Source of the DNA: an uncultured Ruminococcus sp.
Lineage (GTDB): Bacteria; Bacillota; Clostridia; Oscillospirales; Acutalibacteraceae
DNA length: 11,559 bases
Direction of reading: 5' to 3'
NCBI GenBank assembly: GCA_902803035.1
Contig: CADCON010000154.1
Coordinates: 1-11,559 of the forward strand
In this document: in pieces, positions 1 through 6,371 of the stretch
Position numbering within the stretch: position 1 is the first letter of the stretch
How the letters are laid out: each line of letters starts with the position of its first letter
The notes under the pieces: model-generated
Databases searched by the model: none
What the model saw: only the letters and a program-made list of their open reading frames with translations
Told to the model about the DNA's origin: nothing
Position numbers and translations under genes: made by a program

Positions 1-311
1 ACATTGGAAAGCACGGTCTGATGCGGTATCAGATTGTAATTCTGAAAAACAAAGCCGATGGAGTGATTGCGGTAGGAATCCCAATCCCCGTCCCGGAAGC
101 TCTTGGTGGATTTCTGATTGATGCTCAGATCACCGCTGTCGTATCTGTCCAGACCGCCGATAATATTGAGCAGCGTGGTCTTGCCGCAGCCGGAGGGACC
201 CAGAATGGAAACGAATTCGCTCTCACGGAATTCAATATTAATACCTCTCAACGCCTCAACCCGCGCGCTGCCACTCGAATAGGATTTTACAATGTCAGTT
301 AATTTCAGCAT
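1..311 (-). CDS. ABC transporter ATP-binding protein (N-terminal part, MacB/FtsX-permease type)
   Basis: The reverse strand reads MLKLTDIVKSYSSG from an ATG at 309-311 and stays open to the window edge, giving 103 residues of an incomplete protein. A Walker A motif GPSGCGKTT is at residues 38-46, followed by LLNIIGGLD. The Q-loop segment FVFQNYNLIPHQT is at 88-100 (Gln90). These are the hallmarks of the ATPase that energises LolD/MacB-type exporters, a cytoplasmic subunit or domain coupled to an FtsX-like permease. In Clostridia this particular N-terminal sequence style is often fused to its permease in one long chain, but the window cannot show that. An AAAGG Shine-Dalgarno (321-325) lies 9 nt before the ATG. 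The signature motif, Walker B and H-loop would lie beyond position 1. Substrate is unknown; antimicrobial peptide or lipid efflux would be typical of the family. Confidence 0.93.
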   Translation of the reverse strand, partial: MLKLTDIVKSYSSGSARVEALRGINIEFRESEFVSILGPSGCGKTTLLNIIGGLDRYDSGDLSINQKSTKSFRDGDWDSYRNHSIGFVFQNYNLIPHQTVLSN

Positions 312-365
312 ATTCAGCAACCTTTTTTTAGAATAAGCGGCATTCTCATTTCATTGACAACGCCT

Positions 366-371
366 ATTATA
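366..371 (-). promoter_or_regulatory. Possible -10 box for the ABC ATPase gene
   Basis: A perfect TATAAT on the minus strand lies 55 nt upstream of the ATPase start, downstream of the amylase terminator. I see no convincing -35 hexamer at 16-18 bp, so this rests on the -10 alone. Confidence 0.35.
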
Positions 372-424
372 GTTTACCATTATTAACTCAGTTTAAACAA
401 TTCTGCCAGACAGACGGCGTGATG

Positions 425-467
425 AAAGAAAACCGCCGCGGGCTGCTTCCATCATCGGCAGTCCCGC
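425..467 (-). terminator. Intrinsic terminator of the amylase gene
   Basis: On the minus strand, 24 nt after the amylase stop, the arms GCGGG-A-CTGC (458-467) and GCAGCCCGC (438-446) form a 9-bp GC-rich stem with one bulged base and an 11-nt loop. A T-rich stretch (TTTTCTTT, 425-432) follows a few bases later. This separates the amylase gene from the ABC gene downstream. Confidence 0.6.
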
Positions 468-490
468 AACAATGAATGCCCTCCGCGCCA

Positions 491-2275
491 TTACCATCTG
501 ACAATGACCACGCCGTTCGGATGCAGCCATCCGTTGTCGTAGAGGTTGGCGAAGAAAATCTCCTTGCCCTCCATGTACGGCGTCTGCACCGTTTCATCGG
601 AGCAGTTGATAATGATCTTGAGCTGATGATTCTCGCAGTCGAGCTTCAGATATTCGATAACGCGGTCGTTGGGGATCTCATTCGGAAAGTGGAAATTGCG
701 GCTGCGGAAGAGCGGTTCGTTTTTACGCAGCCAGATCAGCCGCTTGACCATATTGATGCGGTCGGCAAACTGGCCGGCGTCGATCTTGTCCCACGGCATA
801 CAGCGGCGGCAGTCGGGGTCTCCCCCGCCGTCCATGCCGATTTCCGTGCCATAATAGATACAGGGGCTGCCCGGCATGGTGAACAGCACCGCGAGCTGCT
901 GGTAGACAAGGTCCATATTGCAGTGGTTGCGGCGGAACACGCGGTCGGTGTCGTGCGAATCCAGCAGATTGAAAAGCACGTCGTTGGTGTGCTGCATATA
1001 CATGGTGTAGCAGCGGTTGACCATGTATTCAAAATCACGCTTTTTGCGGGAACGGTCGATCCAGAAATCCGTAATGCTGTGGGAGAGCGGGTAATTCATG
1101 ACCGAGTCGAATTCGTCACCCCGCAGCCACGGCATGGCATTGTGCCAGATCTCGCCGAGAATGTAGAATTCCGGATCGATCTTCTTGAGGGCGTAGCGCA
1201 GCGTCTTGCAGAATTGGTGCGAAATCTCGTTGGCAACGTCCAGGCGGATGCCGTCAATATGGTATTCCTTCGCCCAGTGCTCGATCACGCCCACCAGGTA
1301 TTCCACCAGCTCCGGATTGTTCGTGTTGAGCTTGGGCATATTGGCAAAGAAGCCGAAGGAATAGAATCGGCCGTCGCGGGTGTCCCAGCGGTCACGGTCT
1401 ATCGGCCATTGATTGATCATGAACCAGTTGTAATACCGGGAGTCGGGGCCATGCTCCAGCACATCCTGCCACGGCCCGAAGAATTCGCCGCAGTGATTGA
1501 ACACGCCGTCGAGCATGATGCGTATGCCGCGTTCATGCGCCTGCTCCACCAGTGTGCGGAAGGTTTCCTCGTCGCCGAAATGAGGGTCTATTTTCATATA
1601 GTCGGTGGTGTTGTACTTATGAGCCGACGGCGCTTCGAAGATAGGCGTGACGTAAATGCCCGTGACGCCCAGATCCGCGAGATAATCCAGCCGGTTGATA
1701 ATGCCCTGAAGGTCGCCGCCGTAGAACTGCTCATTGTTGACCGGCGTGGCGTCGTCCGCCCACGGCAGCGTATCGGGAGGATTGATGGCGGGGTTGCCGT
1801 TGCAGAAGCGTTCGGGGAAGATCTGGTACCATACCGCGCTGTTCACCCAGCCGGGCGTGTGATTGATGTCGGAGGGGTTCATCCACGGGAAGGTGAAGCA
1901 CTGAAGCATTTTGCCCTCAAGATGAACCTGCTCGTCGCTCAGCACGCCATCCTCGAAATAATACCATGTTTCGCGTTCCCCGCCGTATTCCTCGCGGCTG
2001 ACAAGCTCGAAGAAATACCGGCACCGCTTGTACTGCGGGACAATGGTGGTAGTCCACCAGAGCTGATGTGCCAGACGCTTCTTGAACGGCACCGGCAGGC
2101 GGACGCCTTCCCAGTTATTCTGCGCGCCGAGAATGCCGGTGGCAAACGGGTCGCCGTAATGGATATAGACCTCCTCCACGTCGTAACCCGTCTTGAGATT
2201 GACTATCAGCTCGTTGAAGTTGTTCATATAGCAATAGTTGTCGCTGCAAATGTGATACACCGCTTCAAATTTCAT
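491..2275 (-). CDS. GH13 alpha-amylase family enzyme, neopullulanase/cyclomaltodextrinase type
   Basis: This 594-residue protein carries all GH13 regions in order: DGVFNH (256-261), GIRLDVANE (342-350, nucleophile Asp346), GEIWH (acid/base Glu375) and LLDSHD (437-442, Asp442). The region-V sequence MPKLN (313-317) is the marker of the neopullulanase subfamily (GH13_20). Residues 1-125 resemble the CBM34-like N-terminal domain of that subfamily, which takes part in dimerisation and shapes a deep active site for cyclodextrins, pullulan and short maltodextrins. There is no signal peptide, so it should degrade imported oligosaccharides in the cytoplasm. I chose the ATG at 2273-2275 because an AAGAGAGG site (2289-2296) precedes it and the promoter's expected start point (about 2305) leaves too short a leader for the ATG at 2297-2299; the reading frame itself stays open to 2401. 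The gene appears monocistronic. Exact substrate preference cannot be read from sequence. Confidence 0.95.
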   Translation of the reverse strand: MKFEAVYHICSDNYCYMNNFNELIVNLKTGYDVEEVYIHYGDPFATGILGAQNNWEGVRLPVPFKKRLAHQLWWTTTIVPQYKRCRYFFELVSREEYGGERETWYYFEDGVLSDEQVHLEGKMLQCFTFPWMNPSDINHTPGWVNSAVWYQIFPERFCNGNPAINPPDTLPWADDATPVNNEQFYGGDLQGIINRLDYLADLGVTGIYVTPIFEAPSAHKYNTTDYMKIDPHFGDEETFRTLVEQAHERGIRIMLDGVFNHCGEFFGPWQDVLEHGPDSRYYNWFMINQWPIDRDRWDTRDGRFYSFGFFANMPKLNTNNPELVEYLVGVIEHWAKEYHIDGIRLDVANEISHQFCKTLRYALKKIDPEFYILGEIWHNAMPWLRGDEFDSVMNYPLSHSITDFWIDRSRKKRDFEYMVNRCYTMYMQHTNDVLFNLLDSHDTDRVFRRNHCNMDLVYQQLAVLFTMPGSPCIYYGTEIGMDGGGDPDCRRCMPWDKIDAGQFADRINMVKRLIWLRKNEPLFRSRNFHFPNEIPNDRVIEYLKLDCENHQLKIIINCSDETVQTPYMEGKEIFFANLYDNGWLHPNGVVIVRW

Positions 2276-2311
2276 TGTCAGGCACGATCCTCTCTTCATT
2301 GTTATGATTTC

Positions 2312-2340
2312 ATTATACAATATGTCAGGCAAAAAATCAA
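2312..2340 (-). promoter_or_regulatory. Promoter of the amylase gene
   Basis: On the minus strand, -35 TTGATT (2335-2340), a 17-bp spacer and a perfect -10 TATAAT (2312-2317). Transcription would start near 2305, giving a leader of about 30 nt. The -35 box sits in the T-tract of the upstream gene's terminator. Confidence 0.75.
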
Positions 2341-2373
2341 CCCATATACCTCCCTGTAAGGGAAATATATGGG
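2331..2373 (-). terminator. Intrinsic terminator of the DUF2304-like gene
   Basis: On the minus strand CCCATATA (2366-2373) pairs with TATATGGG (2341-2348). An inner TCCC/GGGA stem (2360-2363 with 2351-2354) lies inside, and TTGATTTTTT (2331-2340) follows directly. It begins 24 nt after the stop codon of the 2398-2925 gene. Confidence 0.7.
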
Positions 2374-2397
2374 TAAAATTGCGTGATGAAACAGTCT

Positions 2398-2925
2398 TCA
2401 CTTCACAATGACTTCGACGGGCGGCTTTTCCTCCGTTTCCGGCCGCAGCACCTCCTGCGATTCCTCCAGCTCGGCAATGCGCTTTTTCAGCTCGGCGATC
2501 TCATGCTTCTGCAGAGAAACGACAGAGCCAAGCTCCACGACCTTTGACATAATCGCCGCTATCTGGCACATCTGCTTGAATGCGAGGTAATACAGCAGCG
2601 CGATGAACGGCACCGTGACCACCAACGCGTAGCCGTAGGCAAGATGCGTCAGATCCGCGACATAATAGGTCAGCTCCGGCCAGAGACCATAGACAAAAAG
2701 CAGAAATGCCGGCAGCGTCCACAGCAGGAACGCGGATTCCTTGATCTGGCTCTTGAGCATCCGCTTGAAAAGGAACCAGATCACCAGCAAGCTGATCGTC
2801 ACCATGATGATCCTGACCGCGGAATTCATTCCTATTTCTGTGTGGCTGAGATTCCGCAGCATTTCCGTCAGCCAGGACTGAATGGCGTCCAGTATTCTTA
2901 TAAAAAAGTTGTCAGATCCGTTCAT
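2398..2925 (-). CDS. DUF2304-like small membrane protein with C-terminal coiled coil
   Basis: A 175-residue protein with three hydrophobic segments (about 37-55, 66-82 and 96-116), followed by a charged heptad-rich helix (about 117-156, with EIAELKKRIAELEES) and a short Glu/Pro/Val tail. This layout and sequence style match the DUF2304 family, whose members are often encoded next to polyprenyl-phosphate glycosyltransferases; no glycosyltransferase is visible here. The function is unknown. The frame can also open with a GTG at 2932-2934, but GGTGATC, complementary to the 16S rRNA 3' end, overlaps that GTG and is placed for the ATG at 2923-2925, so I chose the ATG. Residues 1-32 form an amphipathic extension not usual for the family; an internal Met33 is an alternative start with a weaker ribosome site. 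The family assignment is by pattern only. Confidence 0.8.
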   Translation of the reverse strand: MNGSDNFFIRILDAIQSWLTEMLRNLSHTEIGMNSAVRIIMVTISLLVIWFLFKRMLKSQIKESAFLLWTLPAFLLFVYGLWPELTYYVADLTHLAYGYALVVTVPFIALLYYLAFKQMCQIAAIMSKVVELGSVVSLQKHEIAELKKRIAELEESQEVLRPETEEKPPVEVIVK

Positions 2926-2968
2926 TATGATCACCAGTTATCATGAATAAAAATATCGGCACCTGATT

Positions 2969-2997
2969 ATTATAACACGTTTATCCGGAATTGACAA
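2969..2997 (-). promoter_or_regulatory. Promoter of the DUF2304-like gene
   Basis: Minus strand: -35 TTGTCA (2992-2997), 17-bp spacer, -10 TATAAT (2969-2974) with an extended TGn element directly before it. The leader is roughly 37 nt. Confidence 0.8.
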
Positions 2998-3013
2998 TAT
3001 AATTTGCAAAAAA

Positions 3014-3070
3014 GATGACATTTTTTTGACCGATATTAAACGGATCGGAATGGCCGAAGGATTTGTCATC
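3014..3070. repeat. Nested inverted repeats in a divergent intergenic region
   Basis: GATGACA (3014-3020) is mirrored by TGTCATC (3064-3070). Inside it CCGAT (3030-3034) is mirrored by ATCGG (3044-3048). The pair lies between the promoters of the DUF2304-like and PAS-GGDEF-GAF genes. The rest of the 361-bp gap (2926-3286) holds those two promoters, the 3181-3242 leader structure and otherwise AT-rich sequence with no gene that I can see. The repeat could be a shared operator or chance. Confidence 0.35.
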
Positions 3071-3145
3071 ATTTCAGACAGTTGTTCTTTTCATATGTTA
3101 TAAAAAAATTTACAAATCACGCATGAAAATTCTGTTTAAAAGGAC

Positions 3146-3174
3146 TTGATTTATTGTTGAAAAGTGTATATAAT
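3146..3174 (+). promoter_or_regulatory. Promoter of the PAS-GGDEF-GAF gene
   Basis: -35 TTGATT (3146-3151), 17-bp spacer, -10 TATAAT (3169-3174). The expected start near 3181 gives an unusually long leader of about 106 nt. Confidence 0.75.
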
Positions 3175-3180
3175 TAAATT

Positions 3181-3242
3181 GGGAATGTTATGGATTGATG
3201 ATGCCGCGCTCTGAAAGCGAGGCGCGTATTCCCGCGTTTTTT
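3181..3242 (+). promoter_or_regulatory. Structured 5' leader with poly-U, candidate attenuator
   Basis: GGGAAT (3181-3186) can close with ATTCCC (3228-3233) around a hairpin of CGCGCTC (3205-3211) with GAG-G-CGCG (3219-3226, one bulge). Alternatively CGCG (3223-3226) can pair with CGCG (3233-3236) directly before six Ts (3237-3242), a terminator-like arrangement. The two folds share bases and exclude each other. A further 5-bp hairpin CTCTG/CAGAG lies at 3245-3260 before the ribosome site. It does not match a riboswitch consensus I know. Confidence 0.4.
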
Positions 3243-3286
3243 ATCTCTGTCAATTCAGAGGCTGTCTGCGTGAGGGAGGTGATCCG

Positions 3287-5602
3287 ATGAATTCGTCAGA
3301 GATGGTGCTTACCAATAACAACTGCGGTTTTTTTGACATTATTTCGCCCGACACACTTGAAATTATCAACCCCGGCAGGCAAGTGGCGCGCATTGTAGGC
3401 AGGGACATCAGCGGAATGTGCTATCTTGACATCGTCTGCCCTGAGGACCGGGATTCCGTGGCCGACAGTCTGCGGCAGGTATTCGCCGAGGGAGAGCATA
3501 TTGACAACGTCAAACGCCCCAGAAGGTGCATCAGGCACCGCCTTCTCCTGCCGGATGATTCAGTGGTCATCGTGTCGCTGACGTTCGGCTATGACAAGCG
3601 GGGACACCTGGTCTGCTCGGTCATGCGGATGTTCGACGACCTCGGCGGAGAAGCGGAGAACAAATACCGCTCCAACAACGTGCTTGAATCATTCGCCATC
3701 AGCATGGCGGCCGTTTACATCAACGACGAAGGGCAGATTATCGTCAAATACGCCAACGCGGATTTCTACCGCATGATCGGCTGGAGCCGCGTGGAATTCA
3801 AGGAGCTGTTCGACGAGTGTCTGGGAGAAGAAATCATTCATCACGACGATTTTGAGGAATTCCGCTCTACGATTACATCGCTCGACGAGAACAACCGTGA
3901 AGCGGTTTTTGAAACCAGAGTGATGAATATGAACGGAAACACGGTCGTGAACGAGGTCCGCGTCAGATTCCTGGAGCGTGAGAATGAGCGCCCCCTTATT
4001 TCCGTGATCTTCTACGACATCACGGAGCGCAGGCGTCTCCGCCGGGAACTTATGATCGAAAACGAACGCTTCAATATCATTCAACAAAGCTCCGAGCAGA
4101 CCATCTTCGACTATGACACGGAGAGGGACGTCTGCATTTTTTCGGGAAGTAAGCCGCGGCTGGAAAAATACCTGTCGGTCTATCATTACAACCGCCGCAC
4201 CAACGAGGTCTTCGTGGAGGATTTCTTCAGCGGGAAATTCCCCCTCAACATCATGAGCAAGGAGGATTACCGCAAAGTCTGCGACGCCTTCGCGGACGCC
4301 ATCGTCAACGGATTCGGCGGCGAGCTGGATTTCGAGGCGTGCGTCATAGGACAGACCTCCGGCACATGGTTCAAATGCATCTACAGCACGGTGCGCGACA
4401 GCATGGGAAACGTCATCAGGATCGTAGGCAGGCTCAAGAATATCGACAAGCAGAAAAAAGCCGAGCAACTCATGGAAAAGCGCATGAGATCCGATCTTCT
4501 GACAGGGCTTCTCAACAAGGAAACCGCCAAATACCGCATCCGCGAATTCCTTGAATCCCAGCGCGAACCGGATCCCGGCAGCGAAAAATACCACGTGCTG
4601 ATGATTATCGACCTCGATAATTTCCATCTGATCAACGAATGCTTCGGTCACACCTTCGGGGACAATGTGCTGAAGGAATTTGCCTCCGATATCAAATCCT
4701 CCTTCCGCGACACCGACATTGTCGGGCGACTGGTCGGCGACCGTTTCATGGTGCTGATGAAGGACGTGACACAGAAATTTGCGGTCAAGAAGGCGGGCAG
4801 GCTGTGCCGCAGCCTGATCAAGAGCTACGGTGTGCAGAATACCGTTGTGATCAGCTGCAGCATCGGGGTGGCATTCTTCGGAAAGGACGCCTTCGATTTC
4901 GACGCCCTCTACCAGAACGCTGACCGCGCGGCCTATGAAGCCAAAAAGAACGGCAAGCGCGCCTATTTCATTTACGACAGCGACCTGCAGGAGGATTACA
5001 CCAGAGCCAAGGAGCTGACCCAGAGCCATGTCCACGAGACGGGAGAAATCAGCAACGAAATCAGCGATCTGGATGCCAATCTGATGGACGTCGCCTTCTC
5101 GCTGCTGTCGGCTTCTGACGACATTTACGGCACACTGGAAATCCTTCTGCGTACCGTCGGGAGGAAGTACAATCTCAGCGCGGTGTCGCTTTATGTCAAG
5201 GGCTACAATGAAGGCGACAGGCTGATGACTGTCTGCCGCTGGATCAGTAACCGCAATCTTCCCACACGCGACGGACGCTCACCGCTTGTAATCAATCATG
5301 TGAATCTCGATCAGGAGCTTGGCAGCTCCGGCGTCAGGTGCATATCCGATATCAGCTCCAGCAATGTGCAGCCCACCCTGAAAAACCTTCTCAAGAACGA
5401 CGGAATGAACGCCCTCGTCATCTGCGGCATGGAAGGCCGCGCCGGAGGGACCTTCGGATATCTGGTGCTGACGCAGTTTGACCGCCGGCGCAAATGGAGC
5501 ACCAAGGAAATCAATACCTTCCGCTATCTGGCAAAAATACTCTCGGTCGCTCTGGCACAGCTTTATGCGGAGCGCAGACTCGCTTACAAGGAAATCAACT
5601 GA
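3287..5602 (+). CDS. PAS-GGDEF-GAF signalling protein with degenerate GGDEF motif
   Basis: The 771-residue protein has no membrane segment. Residues 1-115, 133-247 and 258-387 look like PAS or PAS-like sensor units; the second ends in FYDITERRR and the third in GRLKNIDKQK, typical PAS-to-output linkers. A GGDEF-fold domain follows (about 399-566), with MRSDLLTGLLNK, IDLDNFHLIN (Asp442, Asn450) and GHTFGD (454-459). Its signature is VGDRF (483-487) in place of GGDEF: the first Gly and the metal-binding Glu are changed, so cyclase activity is unlikely. RDTD (474-477) sits exactly where the RxxD c-di-GMP inhibitory site belongs. Residues about 597-765 resemble a GAF domain. The protein is therefore probably a c-di-GMP or GTP receptor integrating PAS/GAF signals; this is inference. 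A near-perfect GGAGGTGATC ribosome site precedes the ATG. The output partner is not visible. Confidence 0.9.
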   Translation: MNSSEMVLTNNNCGFFDIISPDTLEIINPGRQVARIVGRDISGMCYLDIVCPEDRDSVADSLRQVFAEGEHIDNVKRPRRCIRHRLLLPDDSVVIVSLTFGYDKRGHLVCSVMRMFDDLGGEAENKYRSNNVLESFAISMAAVYINDEGQIIVKYANADFYRMIGWSRVEFKELFDECLGEEIIHHDDFEEFRSTITSLDENNREAVFETRVMNMNGNTVVNEVRVRFLERENERPLISVIFYDITERRRLRRELMIENERFNIIQQSSEQTIFDYDTERDVCIFSGSKPRLEKYLSVYHYNRRTNEVFVEDFFSGKFPLNIMSKEDYRKVCDAFADAIVNGFGGELDFEACVIGQTSGTWFKCIYSTVRDSMGNVIRIVGRLKNIDKQKKAEQLMEKRMRSDLLTGLLNKETAKYRIREFLESQREPDPGSEKYHVLMIIDLDNFHLINECFGHTFGDNVLKEFASDIKSSFRDTDIVGRLVGDRFMVLMKDVTQKFAVKKAGRLCRSLIKSYGVQNTVVISCSIGVAFFGKDAFDFDALYQNADRAAYEAKKNGKRAYFIYDSDLQEDYTRAKELTQSHVHETGEISNEISDLDANLMDVAFSLLSASDDIYGTLEILLRTVGRKYNLSAVSLYVKGYNEGDRLMTVCRWISNRNLPTRDGRSPLVINHVNLDQELGSSGVRCISDISSSNVQPTLKNLLKNDGMNALVICGMEGRAGGTFGYLVLTQFDRRRKWSTKEINTFRYLAKILSVALAQLYAERRLAYKEIN

Positions 5603-5608
5603 CATTCA

Positions 5609-5640
5609 CGCCCGGTCGCCCCTTTCGGCTGATACGGGCG
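5609..5640 (+). terminator. GC-rich hairpin after the PAS-GGDEF-GAF gene, weak terminator
   Basis: CGCCCG (5609-5614) pairs with CGGGCG (5635-5640), with GCC/GGC (5618-5620 and 5627-5629) inside. It starts 7 nt after the stop codon but has no T-tract, so termination is uncertain. Confidence 0.35.
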
Positions 5641-5654
5641 CTGATTGCGGCACG

Positions 5655-5688
5655 ATTGTAAACTAAAATTTCAGAACAGGTTGACAAT
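5655..5688 (+). promoter_or_regulatory. BirA-type biotin operator upstream of bioY
   Basis: The half-sites ATTGTAAAC (5655-5663) and GTTGACAAT (5680-5688) form a 9-bp inverted repeat with one mismatch and a 16-nt spacer. The known BirA operator has TTGTAAAC and GTTTACAA-type half-sites at this kind of spacing. The right half-site covers the bioY -35 box, so bound biotin-BirA would block RNA polymerase when biotin is plentiful. Confidence 0.8.
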
Positions 5689-5709
5689 TCCGGACGCAGA
5701 TGTTATAAT
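5681..5709 (+). promoter_or_regulatory. Promoter of bioY
   Basis: Perfect -35 TTGACA (5681-5686), 17-bp spacer and perfect -10 TATAAT (5704-5709) with an extended TGT just before it. Such a strong promoter suits a gene held down by a repressor. Confidence 0.88.
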
Positions 5710-5746
5710 TTCATTCATCAATATGGCTCACCAGGAGGTCAATTCT

Positions 5747-6307
5747 ATGAATGAAACAACCAAAAGCGCGCCGCTGAAGGCCGCGGACATCGCTGTAGTG
5801 GCAATCTGCACCGCGCTGATCACCGTCTGCTCGTGGATATCCATTCCCACCGCCGTTCCCTTCACCCTTCAGACCTTTGCCGTATTCACGGCAGCGGGGA
5901 TTTTCGGCATGAAGCGCGCGTCGCTCTCGGTGGTGGTGTATATTCTGCTGGCGGCCATCGGGATTCCCGTGCTTTCCGGCATGAAGGGCGGCGTCGACAA
6001 GATCGTCGGAAGCACCGGAGGATATATTCTTGGTTTTCTTCTGATCGCGGTCATCGTCGGCTTCGCGTCTGACCGGTTCGGCAGAAAGCCGCTGCCTCTG
6101 ACCGCCGCCATGGTCATCGGGCTGCTGCTCTGCTATGCCTTCGGCACGGCGTGGTTCATGCTGGTCTACGCCCGTACAAGCGGGCCGGTGGGTCTGGGGA
6201 CCGTGCTGGGCTGGTGCGTGTTCCCCTTCATCATTCCGGACTGCGTCAAGATAGCCTTTGCCGTGGTCATTTCAGACAGGGTGGGAAAAAGGCTGCAGAA
6301 GCAGTAA
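5747..6307 (+). CDS. bioY: BioY, biotin ECF transporter substrate-binding component
   Basis: This 186-residue, almost wholly hydrophobic protein has about six membrane segments. Family hallmarks are VPFTLQTFAVFTAAGIFG (37-54), the VVVYILLAAIGIPVLSG segment (62-78) and GGVDKIVGSTGGYILGF (81-97). BioY binds biotin in the membrane and works with an energising module (two ATPases and EcfT), which is not encoded here and is probably shared from elsewhere in the genome; some BioY proteins can work alone. The start was set by AGGAGG (5733-5738), 8 nt before the ATG at 5747; the open frame runs on upstream to 5645 but crosses the promoter. The BirA-type operator and strong promoter ahead of it support the assignment independently. 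No biotin synthesis gene is adjacent, so the gene serves salvage. Confidence 0.95.
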   Translation: MNETTKSAPLKAADIAVVAICTALITVCSWISIPTAVPFTLQTFAVFTAAGIFGMKRASLSVVVYILLAAIGIPVLSGMKGGVDKIVGSTGGYILGFLLIAVIVGFASDRFGRKPLPLTAAMVIGLLLCYAFGTAWFMLVYARTSGPVGLGTVLGWCVFPFIIPDCVKIAFAVVISDRVGKRLQKQ

Positions 6308-6322
6308 TTTTCATTTTAAGTG

Positions 6323-6351
6323 TTGCAATGCGACCCGGTTCGGGATATAAT
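6323..6351 (+). promoter_or_regulatory. Promoter of the phosphatase gene
   Basis: -35 TTGCAA (6323-6328), 17-bp spacer, -10 TATAAT (6346-6351). The spacer contains a small inverted repeat, CCCG-GTT-CGGG (6334-6344). The start would be near 6358, which rules out the ATG at 6357 unless leaderless. Confidence 0.7.
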
Positions 6352-6371
6352 CAATCATGGAGGGGATCATG

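Noticed and set aside
21..302. A 93-codon plus-strand frame at the window start
   Set aside because: The minus strand encodes Walker A and Q-loop motifs of an ABC ATPase over the same bases.
476..2359. A 627-codon open frame on the plus strand opposite the amylase gene
   Set aside because: The minus-strand frame carries every GH13 catalytic motif, a promoter and a terminator. The plus-strand product has no recognisable domain and no ribosome site; it is a codon-bias shadow.
2969..3012. A second BirA operator at the DUF2304-like promoter
   Set aside because: The ATTGTCAAT segment resembles one half-site, but no partner half-site occurs at the right distance.
3181..3286. A c-di-GMP riboswitch (GEMM) in the leader
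   Set aside because: The conserved GEMM core elements are not visible; only generic hairpins and a poly-U run can be supported.
3689..5035. A 448-codon open frame on the minus strand opposite the PAS-GGDEF-GAF gene
   Set aside because: The plus-strand frame has recognisable domains and a strong ribosome site. The opposite frame shows no domain and lies wholly within it.
6357..6371. The ATG at 6357 as the phosphatase start
   Set aside because: It overlaps the predicted transcription start and contains the GGAGGGG ribosome site used by the ATGs at 6369/6372.
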